Part shown: positions 34,957-43,724 of the stretch, in pieces
Numbering within the stretch: the stretch's first letter is position 1
Layout: each line of letters starts with the position of its first letter
Source: Herbidospora mongoliensis
GTDB taxonomy: Bacteria > Actinomycetota > Actinomycetes > Streptosporangiales > Streptosporangiaceae
Reading direction: 5' to 3'
DNA length: 64,000 nucleotides
Assembly (NCBI RefSeq): GCF_001570545.1
Contig: NZ_BBXD01000010.1
Location: 599,230-663,229 of the forward strand
Position numbers and translations under genes: made by a program
Notes under the pieces: generated by a model
Told to the model about the DNA's origin: nothing
The model's database searches: none
What the model saw: the letters and a program-made list of their open reading frames with translations, nothing else

Positions 34957-36288
34957 TTACGGCATGCCGAGCGCCCGGTACTCCCAGCCCTCGCCGCGCC
35001 AGAACTCTGCGTCGAGAGCGTGGCGGCCGTCCACGATGCGGCGGTGCTTCACCACGGCGGCCAGGGCGGAGGGCTCGATCTCGCGGAACTCGGCCCACTC
35101 GGTCAGCAGCACCACGACGTCGGCGTCGGCCGCCACGTCCATGGCGCTGGTGCCGTAGCGGAGCTCGGGGTAGGCGCGACGGGCGTTGTCGAGCGCGGCC
35201 GGGTCGTAGACGCGGACGTTGGCGCCCAGGCCGTGCATGGTGCGGGCCACGTCGAGCGCCGGGGCGTCGCGGATGTCGTCGGAGTTCGGCTTGAAGGCCG
35301 CGCCGAGGCAGGCCACCTTCTTGCCGTTGAGCTGACCGCCGAGCATCTCGCGGACCAGGTCGATCGTGCGCGAGCGGCGGCGGCGGTTGATCGCGTCCAC
35401 CTCACGCAGGAACGACACGGCCTGGCCGACGCCGATCTCCTCGGCCCGGTAGGCGAAGGCGCGGATGTCCTTGGGCAGACAGCCGCCGCCGAACCCGAGA
35501 CCAGGATGGAGGAATCTGCCGCCGATGCGGTCGTCGTGGGCCAGCGCCTTGGCCAGGTGACGGACGTCGGCGCCGGTGGCCTCGCAGATCTCCGCCATCG
35601 CGTTGATGTAGGAGATCTTCGTGGCCAGGAACGAGTTCGCGGCCACCTTCACGAGCTCCGCGGTGGCCAGGTCGGTCACCACGACGGGGGTGCCCAGCTC
35701 GATGATCGGCTTGAAGGCGGCCTCCAGCTGCTCACGCGCCCAGTCGGAGGACACGCCGAAGACCAGCCGGTCGGGATGCAGGGTGTCGTCCACGGCGAAG
35801 CCCTCGCGCAGGAACTCGGGGTTCCAGGCGAGCTCGATCTCGTCGCCGGCCGGGGCCAGCTCCTTGACCAGGGCGGTCAGTCGTGCGGCGGTGCCGACGG
35901 GGACGGTCGACTTGCCGACGACCAGCACCTTGCGGTCCAGGAGTGGGGCCAGAGCGGTCACGGAGGCGTCGACGTAGGTCAGGTCGCACGCGTCCAGGCC
36001 GGGCATCTGCGGGGTGCCCACACAGATGAAGTGGACGTCGCCGTGGGCGGCGGCCTCTTCAACCGACGTGGTGAACCGGAGACGTCCGGTCTCCATCGTC
36101 TTCTGGAGCAGTTCGGGCAGACCGGGCTCGAAGAACGGCACCTCGCCGGACTGCAGCCGCTCGATCTTGCGAGGGTCGGTGTCCAGGCCGACGACCTCGT
36201 AGCCCAGGGAGGCCATGCAGATCGCGTGGGTGGCCCCGAGATACCCGGTTCCGATGACGGTGAGCCGGGGGAGTGCGGTTTCAGTCAT
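34957..36288 (-). CDS. UDP-glucose 6-dehydrogenase
   Basis: A 443-residue enzyme oxidising UDP-glucose to UDP-glucuronate with two NAD. Rossmann motif VIGTGYLGATHA at 11-22, EFLREGFAVDD substrate loop at 158-168, catalytic Cys270 in GFGGGCLPKD. This form matches UDP-glucose dehydrogenase proper, unlike the WecC-like gene at 15586. Last gene of the minus-strand operon, 21 nt after a beta-helix gene. It would supply a uronic acid donor to the GT2 synthase at the head of the operon. Confidence 0.93.
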   Translation of the reverse strand: MTETALPRLTVIGTGYLGATHAICMASLGYEVVGLDTDPRKIERLQSGEVPFFEPGLPELLQKTMETGRLRFTTSVEEAAAHGDVHFICVGTPQMPGLDACDLTYVDASVTALAPLLDRKVLVVGKSTVPVGTAARLTALVKELAPAGDEIELAWNPEFLREGFAVDDTLHPDRLVFGVSSDWAREQLEAAFKPIIELGTPVVVTDLATAELVKVAANSFLATKISYINAMAEICEATGADVRHLAKALAHDDRIGGRFLHPGLGFGGGCLPKDIRAFAYRAEEIGVGQAVSFLREVDAINRRRRSRTIDLVREMLGGQLNGKKVACLGAAFKPNSDDIRDAPALDVARTMHGLGANVRVYDPAALDNARRAYPELRYGTSAMDVAADADVVVLLTEWAEFREIEPSALAAVVKHRRIVDGRHALDAEFWRGEGWEYRALGMP

Positions 36289-36309
36289 TGTCAGTTCTCT
36301 CGCAGAAAC

Positions 36310-37527
36310 TCAGGAGCATTCGCTCTTTTTAGTGAGCGGGCCGCCGGTCACCTCGTTGTCGCAGGCGATGGTGTTGCCGCCTGCGGTGTCGTTGATGCCG
36401 AAGCCCCCTGAACCGCCCAGATCGATGATGTTGAGCCGGAAGGTGTTCCCGGTTCCCCAGCCATTGATGATCTTGTGGGTCTGGAAGCCGTCCGCGGGGG
36501 AGCCGCGGCCGGTGTTGCGTTCGATCAGGTAGCCGTTCCCCTTGACGTCCACCCAGCTGTCGTTGTGACCATCGCCGGTGATCGTCGAGCCATCGAAGAT
36601 GTTCCCGATGATCTTGCCGTCGGAGGTGCCCTCCTTGATGTCGATGGCCTCAGCGGTGGCGCGGATGACGTTCCCGCGCGCGATGTTGCGGTCGCTCTTG
36701 TCCATCTGGCCGCCGGAGAAGGTGGCCCAGTTGCTCTCGGCGGTGCCGAAGTAGACGCCCTCGCCGTACTTGTCCTTCCGGAGGCCGGTGCCCCAGATGA
36801 TGTTGTACTGGGCGATGTTGTCAGAGCTGAAATTGCGGAAGTGGATGCCCTCGTCGCCGATGTGGTTCACGTCCAGGTCCTGGACCACCGAGAAATTGGT
36901 CTTGTCGGCCATCACGCCCTTCTGGGCGTGGCGGACCGTGAAACCGATCAGGCGCCAGTAGTCGACCTCGTTCAGGTGGAAGGCGTAGCCCTCCTTGACG
37001 CCGCCGCCGTCGATGATCGCATCGCGCGAGCCGCAGACGAAGATCGGCTGGTCCTTGGTGCCCTTGGTGGCGGCCACGAAGTGCCCCTGGTACTCGCCCG
37101 GCTCCATGAAGATCACGGCGCCCGGCTCGGCCGCGGCGAGTGCCTCGGTGAGCTCGTCGGCGTTGGTCACGGTCACGGTCGCCTCGGGGCAGGCGATCTT
37201 GCCGTCACCGTCGGGGATCGCGATGTCCGGAGGCTGCTGGCTGGCGGCGAACGGTTCGAAGTCCTCGTTCTTCTGCTTGTCCTCCTGCACCTGCTCCTCC
37301 TCCGGGAAGTCCTCCTCGGCCCCGCCGCCGCTGTTGTCCAGTGTCGGGAGGGGTTGATTGGTTTCGGGCGAGATGTTCTCGACCGCCGGCCCTCCCGCTT
37401 GTTGCTCCTGTTGCCCACCACCGCCGCCGAAGATCCCGTACATGACGACCACGATCAGGATCGTGATGGCCGCACCGGCCGCCGCTCCGATCAGGGTCTT
37501 CTTGTCGATGTCGATCTCGATGCGCAT
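36310..37527 (-). CDS. Membrane-anchored right-handed beta-helix protein (third)
   Basis: A 405-residue protein. One N-terminal membrane helix (LIGAAAGAAITILIVVVMYG, 12-31) without a cleavage site is followed by a Gly/Gln/Glu-rich linker to about 105. A parallel beta-helix with repeated N-x-I turns follows (NIIWGTG, GNVIRATAEAIDI, GNIFDGSTI). The fold resembles pectate-lyase/epimerase-like surface enzymes. The C-terminus has an ECS end and lacks the membrane segment found in the other two beta-helix proteins. Possible roles: polysaccharide lyase, epimerase or scaffold; no DPHD epimerase motif seen. Starts 2 nt after the upstream gene. Confidence 0.86.
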   Translation of the reverse strand: MRIEIDIDKKTLIGAAAGAAITILIVVVMYGIFGGGGGQQEQQAGGPAVENISPETNQPLPTLDNSGGGAEEDFPEEEQVQEDKQKNEDFEPFAASQQPPDIAIPDGDGKIACPEATVTVTNADELTEALAAAEPGAVIFMEPGEYQGHFVAATKGTKDQPIFVCGSRDAIIDGGGVKEGYAFHLNEVDYWRLIGFTVRHAQKGVMADKTNFSVVQDLDVNHIGDEGIHFRNFSSDNIAQYNIIWGTGLRKDKYGEGVYFGTAESNWATFSGGQMDKSDRNIARGNVIRATAEAIDIKEGTSDGKIIGNIFDGSTITGDGHNDSWVDVKGNGYLIERNTGRGSPADGFQTHKIINGWGTGNTFRLNIIDLGGSGGFGINDTAGGNTIACDNEVTGGPLTKKSECS

Positions 37528-37529
37528 GG

Positions 37530-39395
37530 TCAGTTCCTCTCGGCGGACGCCCCGGTGAGCGACCAGACCGGGCGCTCCTCCATGACGGCCTGCCTCTCGT
37601 ACGGATTGACGACGCGACGCCCGACCCGCGGCCCGTTGTTGCCCAGGGCACGGAACGCGGAGATGGCGATGACCAGGATGACGCCGAACCAGATCAGGTT
37701 CATCGGCTTGGCGATGCGCTTGACCGTGGTCCAGAAGTCCGCGGTGTCCTGCCAGCCGTCAACGTTGTTGGTGGTGACCGCGCTGACGCCGGTGGCGCGG
37801 TCGGTGTCGAGCGCGCTGCGGCCGGCGCCGCCCAGCGTGTTGCCGGTGACCTCGGTGCCCGTCGCGACGCCGAGCACCGAGATGCCGTGCAGGGTCGCCT
37901 GGTTGACGGTGTTGCCGGTCACCTCCGCCTCGGCGTTGCGCAGGTAGACCGCGGTCGGGACGTTGCTCACGATGTTCCCGACGATCTTGGCGCCGGTGAC
38001 GCCGTCGCGGACGGCGATGCCCTGGCTCCACTGGCCGCTGATCCGGTTCCCAGAGACCCGGACCCCGGTCGCGTCCTTGTTCACCACGATGCCCGTCTGC
38101 CCGCCGGTCACCTCGGTAGTCTGCACCGACAGGTCGACGCCGCCCTGGATCTCGACGCCGTAGCGCTTGTTCTCCCTGGCCCACGAGCTGGTCACCGAGC
38201 TGCCGCCGAAGCTGGTCAGCGACTCACCCGAGGCCGACGGGCCGCGTGCCAGCGGCAGGCCGCTGATGGTGAAGCCGTTGCCGCCGTTGGCGACCGCGCC
38301 GGAACCGGTGATCGTGACGTTCTGGGTGCCGCGCGAGAGCACGAACCCGTCGCCGCGCGACTCCGTCACCGTGGTGTTCTCGATGGTGGCGTTGCGGGCG
38401 AACCGGTGCAGCAGCACCCCGTCGACCAGGCTCCCGGCCACGGTCACGTTGGCCATCCGCGTCTGGTTGGAGGCGGTGATGAAGATGCCGTACGCGTTGC
38501 CCTTGATCGCGGTCTCGGTGATCTCGCCCGTGACCAGGTTCGCCTCCGGCAGCTTGTACGCCACCTTCTTCAGGCCCTTGCCGTCGGTGATCTCCACCTG
38601 GTCGTCGCCGCCCATGCGGGGCACGAGGGTGCCGCCGGGGAGCAGCACCTTCTCGTCGGTGGGCGGGGTCGGGGTGGTGACGTCGGCGTCCAGCGTGGTG
38701 CGGTCGCTGCCGGTCAGCGCGAGGCCGCCGGTGGAGCCGCTCCAGAACCCGAGGTATTCGACCTGGGCGTGGCTCATCCGCAGCTCGCCGCCGATGACCC
38801 GGATGTAGGCCCGGCCGTCGTTGACGCGCGTGTCGGCCGTGTTGATGTTCGGGTCCCAGCTGGTGAGGCGCACCGGGTTCTGCGGCGAGCCGTTGATGCG
38901 GATGTTCGCGCCGAAGCCGACGATCGTGGCGAACGACCCCGGTTCGCTGCGCATCCGGATCACCAGCGGGCCCGTCGCGTTCTGGAGCACCAGCTTGGCG
39001 TTCGGGCCGACGAACAGGTTGATGCCCAGGATGTAGGACCCGTCGTTCTGCTTCTGGAAGTACTCCCCGCCCAGTTTCTCCAGGTCGACGACCCGGTAGG
39101 CCTCGCGCCTGGAGGGCAGCACCAGCGTCTGGCCGTTGGCCGAGCTGGAGATGTGCGGCTGCCTGGCCCGCTGGGCGTTGGGGCCGCCGCGCGCGATCGC
39201 CGACATCAGCGTCGCCCGCGTCTGCATGATGCGCAGGTCCTCCTGGTCGACCAGGTTCGACTGCTGCTTGGCGTCGGCGGCGGTGACGTCGTCGACCGCG
39301 GGGACGGGCGGGGGCTGGTCGGTGTAGGACACGTACGCCCAGACGCTCGCCCCCAGCAGGAGGATCACGAAGAAGGTGATCCAGGCCTTCTTCAT
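37530..39395 (-). CDS. Membrane beta-helix protein (second)
   Basis: A 621-residue protein. N-terminal hydrophobic anchor (AWITFFVILLLGASVWAYV, 4-22), a region with DLRIMQTRATL, then the block DGSYILGINLFVGPNAKL. A unique signature LGFWSGSTGGLALTG precedes a long parallel beta-helix. Near the C-terminus a second membrane helix (MNLIWFGVILVIAISAFRAL) leads to a short cytoplasmic tail with PYERQAVMEERPVW. It is a clear paralogue of the next protein upstream. Its ATG overlaps that gene by 4 nt. Two anchors place the beta-helix outside the membrane. Confidence 0.87.
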   Translation of the reverse strand: MKKAWITFFVILLLGASVWAYVSYTDQPPPVPAVDDVTAADAKQQSNLVDQEDLRIMQTRATLMSAIARGGPNAQRARQPHISSSANGQTLVLPSRREAYRVVDLEKLGGEYFQKQNDGSYILGINLFVGPNAKLVLQNATGPLVIRMRSEPGSFATIVGFGANIRINGSPQNPVRLTSWDPNINTADTRVNDGRAYIRVIGGELRMSHAQVEYLGFWSGSTGGLALTGSDRTTLDADVTTPTPPTDEKVLLPGGTLVPRMGGDDQVEITDGKGLKKVAYKLPEANLVTGEITETAIKGNAYGIFITASNQTRMANVTVAGSLVDGVLLHRFARNATIENTTVTESRGDGFVLSRGTQNVTITGSGAVANGGNGFTISGLPLARGPSASGESLTSFGGSSVTSSWARENKRYGVEIQGGVDLSVQTTEVTGGQTGIVVNKDATGVRVSGNRISGQWSQGIAVRDGVTGAKIVGNIVSNVPTAVYLRNAEAEVTGNTVNQATLHGISVLGVATGTEVTGNTLGGAGRSALDTDRATGVSAVTTNNVDGWQDTADFWTTVKRIAKPMNLIWFGVILVIAISAFRALGNNGPRVGRRVVNPYERQAVMEERPVWSLTGASAERN

Positions 39396-41539
39396 CGGCC
39401 ACCTCCCACGGTGACCGTCGGAACCGCCGGCTGCGTCGGCCGGGTACGCCCGTTGAACCCGCCGCCGGGTGAGGCGGTGGCCGGGTTGGACAGGGTCCAG
39501 GAGGGACGTTCCTCCATCGCCTGCTGAAGCTCGTACGGGTCGATGATGCGCTTGCGGCGCCGGTCCATGACGCCGCGCGAGCGCAGTGCGGAGACGAGGA
39601 TGAGCAGGATCACGCCGGCCCAGATCACGTTCATCGGCTTGACGTAACGCTTGGCCTTGCTCCAGAAGGTCGAGGTGTCGACCCACTGCTCCTCGTTGTT
39701 GTTGTGGTCGTTCACGTTGCCGGTGGATCGGGCGCTGCTGACCGCGCTGGTGCCGGAGCCCACGATCGTGTTGCGGGCGATCTCCGAACCGTCGGCGAGG
39801 CCGACGAGGGTGACGCCGTGGGCGTTCGGGTCCTTGAGCGTGGTGATCTTGTTGCCGACCACCCTGCCGTTGGAGTCGCGCAGGTACACGCCCGTCGGGC
39901 CGCCGGTGATGGTGTTGCCGGAGACGTGGGCGTTCTTCACGCCGTCGCGCAGCGCGATGCCCTGGCGCGTCTGGCCGGTCAGCTTGTTGCCCGACAGCTG
40001 CACGCTGTCGGCCCCGGCGCGGACCACGATGCCCATCTCGCCGCCGACGACCTCACTGGTCTGCACGGCCTGCCGGATGCCCCCCAGCACCTCGATGCCG
40101 TAACGGCCGTTGTCGCGGGCCGTGCTGTTGTTGACCGAGCTGTCGCCGTAGACCGCCAGCGACTCGCCCGAGGCCGACGGACCGTGGGCCAGCGCCCGGC
40201 CGTCGAGGGTGAAGCCGTTGCGGCCGTTGCCCTCCGCCAGGCAGTCGTTGACCTGGACCTTCTCGGTGGCGCGGGAGAGCACGAAGCCGTCGCCGCCGCT
40301 GCCGGTCACCTCGGTCTTGGAGATCGTCGCGTTCTTGGCGAACCGGTGCATGAACACGCCGTGCACGATGCTGTCGCGGATCTTGTTGTTGAGGATCTGC
40401 GTCTGGTTCGACCCCGAGACGAACAGCCCGTAGGCGTCGCGGGTGATGACGCTGTTGGCGATCTTGCCGGTGACCAGCTCGTCGGCCGGCACGTGGGAAG
40501 CGGTGCCGGGTCCGACGGGATAGGTCTCGACGTCGCCGTAGCTGCCGCCGCCCGGCTCCTCGGTGTTGCGGTCGAGGCGGTCGGCCTTGTCCTCGTGGCG
40601 CTGGGTCTTGGTGCGGTGGCGGTAGGTGGAGGACGGACGCTCGGTGCCGGTCAGCGCGATGCCGCCGGTCCGCCCGCTCCAGAAGCCGAGGTCGGAGACC
40701 TGGCCGTAGACCATGTCGAACGCGCCGCCGACCGCGCGCAGGTAGGCCCGGCCGTCGGTGGTGTCGAGGTCGGGCCTGCTCGCCTTGACGTCCCAGCTGG
40801 TGATCCGGACCGGCTTGGTCGCGGTGCCCTTGATGTCGATGTTGCCACCGAAGGTGACGATCGAGCTGAAGGACCCGGGGATGCTGCCCATCCGGAGCGT
40901 CATCGGCCCGCGGAGCTGGAGAGTCGCCCCGTCGGCCACGAAGAGGTGGATGCCCAGCAGGTAGGACCCGTCGGTCATCAGGCGCACGTACTTGCCGTTC
41001 TCGACCTTCTGAAGATCCTTCAGGGTGTACGGCTTGCCGTCGTTGCGCGAGGGCAGCACCATCGTGCGCCCGAACGTCGACGAGAAGATCTGCGGCGCCT
41101 TGCGCTGCGCCGCCGCGATGCCGCCGGTCTGCAACAGCGCGGTCAGCGCCGCCCGCGTCTGCAGGATCCGCTGGTCCTCCATGTCGACCAGCAAGGACTG
41201 CGCCTCGGCGTCCTCGGCTGAGACCTGGATCAGCGGGGCGGGCTCCGAGCTCGGAATGCTCGGCGCGTCACTGGGGGCCGCACTGGGAGCGGCCCCGGTC
41301 GCGGCCGGAGTGGCGGCCGGGCGGGGCGCCTTGCTCGGGATGGTGTCCGTGATGCCGGTCTGGCCCCTGGTCCTGCCGGTCGCCGAGGGAGTGGCGGACG
41401 GTTTGACCGACGTGCCGGCCGACGCCCTGGCCGACGGGGTCGCCGAGGGCGACGGCGCGGCCGCGGCCGGCATGACGCCGACCGTGAGCGAACAGAGCAG
41501 CAGAGCCCCGGCCGTCGCGACGATTCTGCTCACGGCCAT
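39392..41539 (-). CDS. Secreted/membrane beta-helix protein (first)
   Basis: A 715-residue protein. A cleavable signal peptide (VATAGALLLCSLTVGVMPAAAA, ending near 28) precedes a Ser/Thr/Pro/Ala-rich linker to about 100. It shares with its paralogue QRILQTRAALTALL, DGSYLLGIHLFVADGA, LGFWSGRTGGIALTG, the parallel beta-helix, a C-terminal membrane helix (MNVIWAGVILLILVSALRS) and the tail PYELQQAMEERPSW. An extra Arg/Lys/Glu-rich insert of about 40 residues follows the FWSG block. Its start codon shares one base with the GT2 stop. ATG 41539 chosen because the signal peptide begins there. Confidence 0.87.
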   Translation of the reverse strand: MAVSRIVATAGALLLCSLTVGVMPAAAAPSPSATPSARASAGTSVKPSATPSATGRTRGQTGITDTIPSKAPRPAATPAATGAAPSAAPSDAPSIPSSEPAPLIQVSAEDAEAQSLLVDMEDQRILQTRAALTALLQTGGIAAAQRKAPQIFSSTFGRTMVLPSRNDGKPYTLKDLQKVENGKYVRLMTDGSYLLGIHLFVADGATLQLRGPMTLRMGSIPGSFSSIVTFGGNIDIKGTATKPVRITSWDVKASRPDLDTTDGRAYLRAVGGAFDMVYGQVSDLGFWSGRTGGIALTGTERPSSTYRHRTKTQRHEDKADRLDRNTEEPGGGSYGDVETYPVGPGTASHVPADELVTGKIANSVITRDAYGLFVSGSNQTQILNNKIRDSIVHGVFMHRFAKNATISKTEVTGSGGDGFVLSRATEKVQVNDCLAEGNGRNGFTLDGRALAHGPSASGESLAVYGDSSVNNSTARDNGRYGIEVLGGIRQAVQTSEVVGGEMGIVVRAGADSVQLSGNKLTGQTRQGIALRDGVKNAHVSGNTITGGPTGVYLRDSNGRVVGNKITTLKDPNAHGVTLVGLADGSEIARNTIVGSGTSAVSSARSTGNVNDHNNNEEQWVDTSTFWSKAKRYVKPMNVIWAGVILLILVSALRSRGVMDRRRKRIIDPYELQQAMEERPSWTLSNPATASPGGGFNGRTRPTQPAVPTVTVGGGR

Positions 41540-42789
41540 CAGGACAGTCCCTGCAACGTGGCGGCCGTCTGGCCCTCCGAACCCGCCTGATCGGCCTTGC
41601 GGGTCAGCCAGCCCTGCTTGTTCATGGTGATGAACGCGTAGAGCTTGATCGGCAGCGCGATCCCGATGATGACCAGGGTCGTCAGCGGCAGCAGCAGGAT
41701 CTCCTGCGGGTGGCGCTTCAGGTGCGACCAGCCACGGATGCCGCGGCCGATCAGCAGCCAGCCGAGGCAGGTGCCGATGCCCCAGGGGGTCAGCTCCAGA
41801 CGGCTGAAGAACAGGTAGCCCAGCGTGACGCCCATGGTGACGGGCGTGAGGAGGATCTGCAGCACCGTCACCTTGGTGACCAGCGGCGTCTTCCACAGCC
41901 AGCCCTTCCACAGGGCGGTCAGGTAGCAGCGGTAGGAGTTGCGGCTCCAGCGGATGCGCTGCTTGAAGAAGGCCCGGAACGAGCTCGGGAACATCGAGAT
42001 CGCCCGCGCCGACGACTGGTGCACGGTCTTGTAACCGGAGGCCAGCACCAGCCAGGTGAGCCGTCCGTCGTCACCGGCGATGCACCGGCGGCCGAGGAAG
42101 AACTCGTTCTCCAGGTGGTGGACGACCGGCATGATCGCCGACCGGCGGTAGGCGGCGGTGCGGCCGGACAGGCAGGCCACGCCACCACGGCTGCCCATGG
42201 CCGGCACGTAGTCGTAGTAGCGCAGGTTGACCAGCCAGTCGGCGATGCGCCGCCAGACGCTGGTGGTGCGCTGGAACACGTTCTGCTGCGTACCGACGCC
42301 ACCGACCTGCGGGTCCTCGAACGGCATCTGCACCGCGTCGAGGAGACCTGGCTCCCACCAGGTGTCGGAGTCGGCGAAGACCACGATGTCGCCGCGGGCG
42401 GCACGGATGCCGACCCCCAGCGCCGAGCGCTTGCCCGAGTGTTCGTAAATGAGCACGCGCAGCCGGGGGTCGTTGACCTCACGGAGCTTCGCGTGACATT
42501 CGGTGTCCCCGATGTCGACGACGATGATCACTTCGCCCGGGTTCTGGGACAGCCAGCTGTCCAGACACCGGACCAGGATCTCCGCGTCCTCGCGGAAGGA
42601 CGGCACCACGACCGAAACGGACGCGCGGTAACCGTTGACGACGGGCTTGGCCAGCCGGGACAGCACGACCCGGTAGACCCACAGCCCCCAGACGAGCGCA
42701 CCCGCCAACCCGAGCGGGACGATGTCCCGCCAGCTGCCGTTGGCGCTCGATCTCACCAGCCATTCATAGGCGGTATCGAGCCAACTCAT
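41539..42789 (-). CDS. Membrane GT2 polysaccharide synthase (hyaluronan/cellulose-synthase-like)
   Basis: A 416-residue processive-type family 2 glycosyltransferase. N-terminal membrane helix (23-45), catalytic domain with VVVPSFRED at 61-69, the DxD-type ADSD at 139-142, GDD at 239-241 (catalytic base region) and QRIRW (277-281), the QxxRW motif of synthases that make and extrude polymer. Three or four membrane helices follow. With UDP-glucuronate supplied by the operon, a glucuronate-containing exopolysaccharide is likely, though donor choice cannot be read from sequence. First gene of the operon. Confidence 0.9.
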   Translation of the reverse strand: MSWLDTAYEWLVRSSANGSWRDIVPLGLAGALVWGLWVYRVVLSRLAKPVVNGYRASVSVVVPSFREDAEILVRCLDSWLSQNPGEVIIVVDIGDTECHAKLREVNDPRLRVLIYEHSGKRSALGVGIRAARGDIVVFADSDTWWEPGLLDAVQMPFEDPQVGGVGTQQNVFQRTTSVWRRIADWLVNLRYYDYVPAMGSRGGVACLSGRTAAYRRSAIMPVVHHLENEFFLGRRCIAGDDGRLTWLVLASGYKTVHQSSARAISMFPSSFRAFFKQRIRWSRNSYRCYLTALWKGWLWKTPLVTKVTVLQILLTPVTMGVTLGYLFFSRLELTPWGIGTCLGWLLIGRGIRGWSHLKRHPQEILLLPLTTLVIIGIALPIKLYAFITMNKQGWLTRKADQAGSEGQTAATLQGLS

Positions 42790-42905
42790 GAATCAGACCC
42801 CACGACCTTGTTCTCCTGAGCTTTTTCGCACGCGAAAGAACGCCCCGAGTCGTTCCGGGAATCTCAGGAAATGAGATGACCGGCGGAGCTCACTTTTGGT
42901 TCGGC

Positions 42906-42934
42906 TTTAATGTCAACTTCGGACTCGAAGTCAA
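42906..42934 (-). promoter_or_regulatory. Promoter and dyad of the polysaccharide operon
   Basis: On the minus strand TTGACT (42929-42934), a 17-nt spacer and ATTAAA (42906-42911). A dyad ACTTCG-GACT-CGAAGT occupies 42916-42931, inside the spacer, where a bound regulator would block polymerase. The implied 5 prime leader is about 110 nt and contains a TTTCGC/GCGAAA hairpin near 42826-42839. Confidence 0.5.
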
Positions 42935-43435
42935 TAAATGAGGTCGGGCCCCTAGGAAGGGGTGAACCCGATTGCCGAGCCGATTCGGCGGACCCGGTGA
43001 CCGCGGGCCGGGGAAAAATCAGCGGATCTCACGCTGGTCCTCTCGCGTGGCATGGGAGGGAGAGAGTCGGGATCCGCGCCCGCCCGACTGCGAAGAGTCA
43101 CAGCTGGAACGGGTGCCACAACGGTCCCGAGGTGTACCGTTCCATAAGCTAATTTCGGGATAAGTCGGTGTCAACGGTGCTGTCGTTGAAACTTTTATCT
43201 GTAGTGAGGGAGTGGCGGAAGGTAAACATGGTGCAAAGGGTGACTTTCCAGGTCGGAGGGGGTAGGGGCTCCAGGTTGGGGGGTTTCGGCACCCTTCCGG
43301 AGGTCGGCTTCCGCTGCAGAATTCACATGCGCGTAACCAGGCCTCTGAATGGCGCTGAAACATGATCGTTATGAAACTCGGTAAACCTTCGGGCGCTTCT
43401 GCAAATGATCACTTACTTCGGGTTCCGAAGGATGA

Positions 43436-43483
43436 TCACGCGGGTGTGCGAGCCGCGGGGGCTGGGCGCGCACACCCGCGTGA
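43436..43483. repeat. Perfect 15-bp inverted repeat
   Basis: TCACGCGGGTGTGCG (43436-43450) and its exact complement CGCACACCCGCGTGA (43469-43483) around an 18-nt loop that itself can form AGCC/GGCT. As RNA this is a very stable hairpin. It lies about 240 nt beyond the nearest gene end, far for a terminator. Confidence 0.75.
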
Positions 43484-43679
43484 CCGGTGGGTGTGGCAGA
43501 TGGTCTCTGGGGGTGGATGGGGTGTTCGATGGGCTTTGAGGGGGTTTTGGGTCCCATGGTATTCGCAGAGTAGTCCGGATACCTGAGAACTCTCTGGGTG
43601 GGGTCGGTCGGTGAGCCGGCCGTTCGCTGAGGTCAGTCGCGGTGACAGCCGATCGGGGGTCGTCTGTGGAGTTGTCCGG

Positions 43680-43712
43680 GGCCGGTTCGCGGGGGTCGTC
43701 GCGACGCCGGCC
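43680..43712 (-). terminator. Hairpin after the riboswitch-controlled gene
   Basis: GGCCGG (43680-43685) pairs with CCGGCC (43707-43712), with an inner CGCG/CGCG stem. It lies 12 nt past the stop codon of the minus-strand gene. No U-tract. Confidence 0.5.
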
Positions 43713-43724
43713 GTGGTTCATGGA

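Larger units (their letters stand above)
42940..43724. other. Long intergenic region, no convincing gene
   Basis: Nearly 800 bases with only short, low-quality frames on either strand, lower GC than the flanks and many near-homopolymer G runs. It contains a perfect 15-bp inverted repeat (43436-43483) and a terminator-like hairpin at its right end. A noncoding RNA or small regulatory transcript is possible but I cannot define one. Confidence 0.5.

Noticed and set aside
43168..43721. Small genes in the gene-free region
   Set aside because: Frames are short, lack ribosome binding sites and have codon use unlike neighbours.
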